DNA of 64,000 nt from Sclerurus mexicanus (Eukaryota; Chordata; Aves; Passeriformes; Furnariidae). Positions within the stretch are counted from its first letter, which is position 1. The number at the start of each line of letters is the position of its first letter. Made by a program: the position numbers and the translations under genes. The stretch lies in the NCBI GenBank assembly GCA_013396755.1, contig VWZF01002965.1:131941-195940 (forward strand), given 5' to 3'. This document shows positions 59,671 to 64,000 of this stretch, piece by piece. The notes under the pieces were generated by a model. That model did no database searches, was not told the origin of the DNA, and saw only the letters and a program-made list of their open reading frames with translations.

Positions 59671-62600
59671 ATACAAAGCCCTGCCAAGCAGAAATAATAC
59701 AATGGCCAGCAGATGTTTCTGGATTAGATCTCTTCAATGTCTAAAAAAAAGGATTAGTAATTCCCTGAGTGAAAACAAATAGCAAAGCTTGCTGGATTAT
59801 GCTGTAAAAATATATGAAATTTCTTGCAGGTACAATTACACAATACTAGACTTTTTTAACATTAGCCTGGGTTACTGCTATTCTATTTTACTACTATCCA
59901 CTTTTATCACTTATATCCACTCGTTCAAAGAAAAGTCACCAAAACCATTATCTAAAACAAAAACATCTGTACTTTTGAAAACCCCCAACATCTTCCTTCA
60001 TCTTGCTCATTCTTACAGAGTAGCATCTCTGATTGTCCTGTTACTTTATCTGGGGAATTTTCCTTAAAGATTTTTTGCCCTTGATCACTATAAGTTTAGG
60101 AATGAGCAGTTACAAGTGTGATGGTTTGAAAGCACCGTCTGTTCACCAACAAGTAGTTTTTGGTTTGGATTTTTTTCTTGGAGGGGTGAGGCACAGTGGG
60201 TTGCTCTTGTTTTCATTCTTGCTGTCAGTACTAGAAGAAAACTTTGTACTTGAGAAAAGTCAAATGTTGCAGCAAATCTTTGCTGTACAGAACATAAAAA
60301 AGCTACTTAATTTCTCCTTAAAGGAGAGAGAACTACCTGTTTTAGTATCTGGATTTTTCCCCATTAGGAAAGAATAAATCAAAAAAGTGCATCTTGAAGA
60401 ATTTATGCTTTTAAAATTATATGTGTTGGGGAGTTTATTATTCTTTTTTTTTAATGCTTTCTTTAACTCAGAGATACTTCTACTGAAAATTCTCCCTGTG
60501 TGACCTGGGTCTCAGGGAGATTAGTTTCACAGCTGGAGACAACAAGGTACAAAAGCATCTCCCTCATTTTGCCCTTTTAATTTGCCCTTTTTCAGTCAAG
60601 AAAGGAAGGAGGATGGACATACTTAAATTATCTGCTCCCAGCCCTACATGCTGCACTGACAGCTGCAGTTCATCTAAACTCTCATTTATGAAAGTATTCC
60701 TTGTTGCTGACTATGCTGACTAACCATTTACTTTCCTTCTGGCTTTATGCATGATCCTCTTAAAATCTACATGCAGCAAATCTGGTGTCTCTTCACTACA
60801 GTAATTTAATGCTAGTGACTTGCTTCGCTGAGCAGTGGAGAGGAAAAATAAGTAAAAAGAATCCCAACAGATAAAAACAGCATGTCTCAAAGTCTTGCAC
60901 AAGAAGTAAATTCATATTTCAGTGTAAGGCTGCTGGAAATTTTAAATTATAATGTAAGTTCGTCTAAACCACTTCATGCATGGGTGCAGGTTTTAGGTAC
61001 TTTTAATTTCTTTTTCTTTACTAACATGAGCTCTGTAGCCAGCAGCAAATTGGGCAAAATGGAAGCTAATTTCTGCCCAATACTGTGATGATTATTCTGA
61101 CTTTTTTTTCCTCCTAGTCATGCTGTTTTGCTTATGAGTTTTATATTGATAATTAACTCGTGTTTGTTTGCAATAGATACCAACTCCTTGTTGGTTTAAA
61201 ACATGTAGGTAACTTACAAGCAACACAAGCCTGACTTATATGGTCACATAAAGTTCTTTTACCATTTTTATGTTGCAGCAGGCTGTTTTCAACATTTTAT
61301 TGCACATAAATACATTTGTACTGCCAAGTTTTGTGTCTGCCTCTGTACAAAGTGGAAGCATCATAGATGCATTATGGAAATTGACATGAAGATGATACAT
61401 AATACTTGCATAAAGCTTGCCTAATCTTTATGCTGAAACATAGTAAAAGCAGCTACGTGAATAATGCCACACATTTCTAGAGTGGATTTCTTTCTGCATT
61501 AAAAAGGCTTATATAAAAATGGAAGGTCTATAAAAGTCACTAAATGAAATTATTGCAGTTTGATTTCACTGTGCTGGTTTTGAGATCCTTTCAGGCTTGA
61601 CACAAAGAACATCAGGTCTATGCATATCAACTATCATGTTATAGATTTCTCTTTGCTTTGGTGTCTAAAGTTTCTGCTGCTTCAGCCTGGAACATCTGTG
61701 TCAAACACATCCAGGATCTCACTGGCAGTGGGGGGACCAGGACCTGGGAGGCACAAGTAGGGCTACTCAGCAGCAGCTGCTTTTTACTTTGAGATACATC
61801 ATCCCGTGGCACATTCATAATGAGATATCCGAGTGTCCAAGCACACATCCCACACACCTGTCGTTTCCATCACACTGTACAGGGATGCTGCACATCCAGC
61901 ACAGGATACAAGAGGTGGGTTCAGACCTGCACTGCACTTCTTGAGTTGAATTTTGCAGTATTGTGAACCCTCTGCATGTATTGGTAATGTGTACATGGAC
62001 AATGTCTCTTGGATTACTGTCAAATAGATCCTGACTGTTGGGCTGTGGATGTCTCCAAACAATCCCCTTACCTGAAGAAGGAGCTGTGAAATCAAGTGAA
62101 ATGGCTAGACTTGCTCTGCCAAGGGCTGAAAGAGAAACATGTTGTCTAGCAAAAACATGATTCCAAATGGCAGCTCCAAAGATGCTACAGAAAGCTAGAT
62201 TACCTGTAATTGGCATTGATGTTTCAATTTCCATGGCAGAGCTTGCCAGGTGCCTTCCAGAATGGAGATGAATGGAAGGCTCTTCAATACAAAAAAACCC
62301 TCTTTGTGCATCACAATCCATCTCTTTCTCCTTTACCACAACACAGTCCAGTCTCTCCAGTGCTGCTGTGTTGGAACAAGTTCACAAGTGACTGGGAAAT
62401 AAGGAAGTTCCAGGTCCCAGTGATGAGGAGCATCAGCCCAGGCTCTTAGAAATCCCACCAGAAGCAGGGTCAGCTGGAGGGAGCTCAAGAGTTCCCAGAC
62501 CGCTCAGCCCATAACAAGGCACAGTTGAAATGTGTGATGCTTTGAGTAGCCAAAGGACAAGTCACAGAGCTCCTGTGATTTGCAGTAGGAGGCAAAACAC

Positions 62601-64000
62601 ACAAATAGTGGTTGGCAACAAGCAAATCACTTTCCTTGAATGCTAAAGGACAGGTTAGTCACCACCACAGTGCCTGATCCATGTTTTGGAAACACAATTC
62701 TTCTGTGAAAAATAATCTGAGTTAAAAAAAAAAAAAAGAACTGGACAAAGAAGCTCCACAAATTTGATGCTGGGAAAACAGTTCTGCCTGACAGACTGTA
62801 CTACCATTTCATGCCTCTCTGCCTGGGTTTTGGACATCAGAAATTCAGCAGATTTTACATTTATTGGAAGAAGTTTTTCCCCCAGACAAAAAAAATACAT
62901 GTCCTATGGCGAAGGCTTCCCTTAATAAGTACAGAGTTGACCAGAGAGAATCTTATGATGGAGAAAAGATATGAAGAATGGAAGAGGAAATGGAGGTCAA
63001 AATGAATGTTGTTTTTCCTTTCAAAGAAAATCCAGGAGAAAACAGGCTGCTGTGCATGATTGTGAGCTGGGAAGAGAAAGCAGAAGTGATCTCCCTGCAT
63101 CTTTGCATCCTGTGCAGGAGGTAGGATATAGCTGTAGATATGTCCCTTGCATCAGAGCTAAAATTCTCCTGTTTGAGTGCATGGGCTTACATCCTGAGTG
63201 TGAACTATGTAAAAGAGAGCAAAAAGACATAACAAAATTTTATGGAACCCTTGCTTTTATTTCGTAATGAACTAGTGGAAAGCTAGAAACATGGCAAGGG
63301 GAAGGGGGGAGAAATGCTGTGGGTTAATTCACTGGTCTGTTCTCATCCAACATGACGTGCAGCAAGAAATCTGCTGCTTCCATAATGATGTACACTTATG
63401 GCATACTTCATTTCGAGCTTGCTGCTGTCACAGCCTCTTCTGAGCACTAACAGCAGATAAGACATTTCTAGATAAAACAAGTGAAGTATCTCGATTTGTT
63501 TCTGCTGAAACAAATTTCTTCTACATCCCATGGCTAAGCCACTAAGAAGCAGTGATCAGAGTGATCAGTCCAGTGAAGGGATGGGGAGGAAATAACACCA
63601 TGCTCTTTTCTTCTTTCTTTTTTTTTTTTTTTGGCCCTTTAAGAAAGAGAATAATATGTCTTTGAATAGTCAGAAATACCATGGGATTTTTTTTTCCTCA
63701 TGGAAGATCTGTAGGAGAAAAGATCAATATGATGACAAGCTTGATTGCCTCAAGCATTTTTATATCACCTGCCACGGACCCCTGAATGGGATGTATTCCC
63801 CACCTGAGACAGGGCCTGCTGAGGAGTCACTGGATGACCTTCTATATCCTATGCTGTACAAATGACTTTATGAGTACAATAGTCCCTTTTGACCTCCTAA
63901 AATGCTTTGGTAAACTCATCATTCACCTCCAGTGAAAGGAGAACCATTTACCTTTTTCATTATCTAGTTCAGGGGAACCCTTGGAGAACAAATTATCTTA

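Larger units (their letters stand above)
53419..64000 (-). other. MARCHF3: MARCHF3 intron (continues beyond the window)
   Basis: At least 10.6 kb upstream of the transmembrane exon. No RING-CH coding exon (C-x2-C, CxH pattern) was recognised on the minus strand. It contains an (ATT)n repeat and one CR1. The longest open frame (174 codons, minus, 61815-62339) is like no known protein. Confidence 0.7.

Noticed and set aside
61815..62339. 174-codon open frame on the minus strand
   Set aside because: It has no recognisable domain and no supporting splice sites. By a rough (61/64)^n estimate, about one frame of this length is expected by chance in 64 kb over six frames.
1..64000. tRNA, rRNA or snoRNA genes
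   Set aside because: No tRNA B-box-like GGTTCGAATCC or other recognisable RNA-gene landmark was seen by eye. A covariance-model scan would be decisive.

Overview
This window is vertebrate nuclear DNA, almost certainly from a bird. The evidence is intron-split genes with GT/AG junctions, AT-rich introns, a CpG-rich promoter, and interspersed repeats that are nearly all CR1 LINE 3' ends, the dominant avian transposon. The gene order PHAX > LMNB1 > < MARCHF3 is the conserved amniote arrangement. No prokaryotic or viral gene was seen.

Layout. Bases 1-2126 hold the last two coding segments of PHAX (+), the adaptor for nuclear export of capped U snRNA. They are followed by its 3' untranslated/downstream DNA, a CR1 element at about 3910-4389 and a gene-poor spacer to about 17.8 kb. 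A GC-rich island at about 18.0-20.3 kb is the LMNB1 promoter. It carries three evenly spaced GGCGGGAA (E2F-type) sites, two inverted CCAAT boxes, a GGCGGG/TTTGAA (CDE/CHR-like) pair, a CACGTG E-box and a YY1-type GCCATATT. This island is damaged in the assembly. A 320-bp block and a 107-bp block each occur twice, exactly, joined by single Ns. A 571-bp N gap (19493-20063) has almost certainly swallowed LMNB1 exon 1 with its start codon. A GC-rich minisatellite borders the gap.

LMNB1 exons 2-11 (28284-40941, +) are all present with intact junctions. They encode most of the lamin rod, the NLS, the Ig-like lamin tail domain, an acidic tail and a CaaX box (CVVM). If the missing exon 1 supplies 359 coding bases, as in the human gene from memory, the protein is 587 residues. 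A cluster of four AATAAA signals at 41602-41652 ends the gene. Exon 7 (NLS) is unusual: a CR1 insertion ends about 30 bp before it, and its donor is the weakest in the gene.

The minus strand from 49 kb onward holds the 3' part of MARCHF3, a membrane RING-CH E3 ubiquitin ligase. One exon (53209-53418) carries both transmembrane segments and the last exon (49020-49178) carries the cytoplasmic tail with a PDZ-type C-terminus. Its RING-CH exons lie beyond the right edge, so 53419-64000 is intron. LMNB1 and MARCHF3 are convergent, with about 7.4 kb between LMNB1's polyA cluster and MARCHF3's stop.

No new genetic system was found. The most useful observations are the assembly false duplication and missing exon 1, the periodic E2F array with a cell-cycle promoter module, and the unusual flanks of LMNB1 exon 7.
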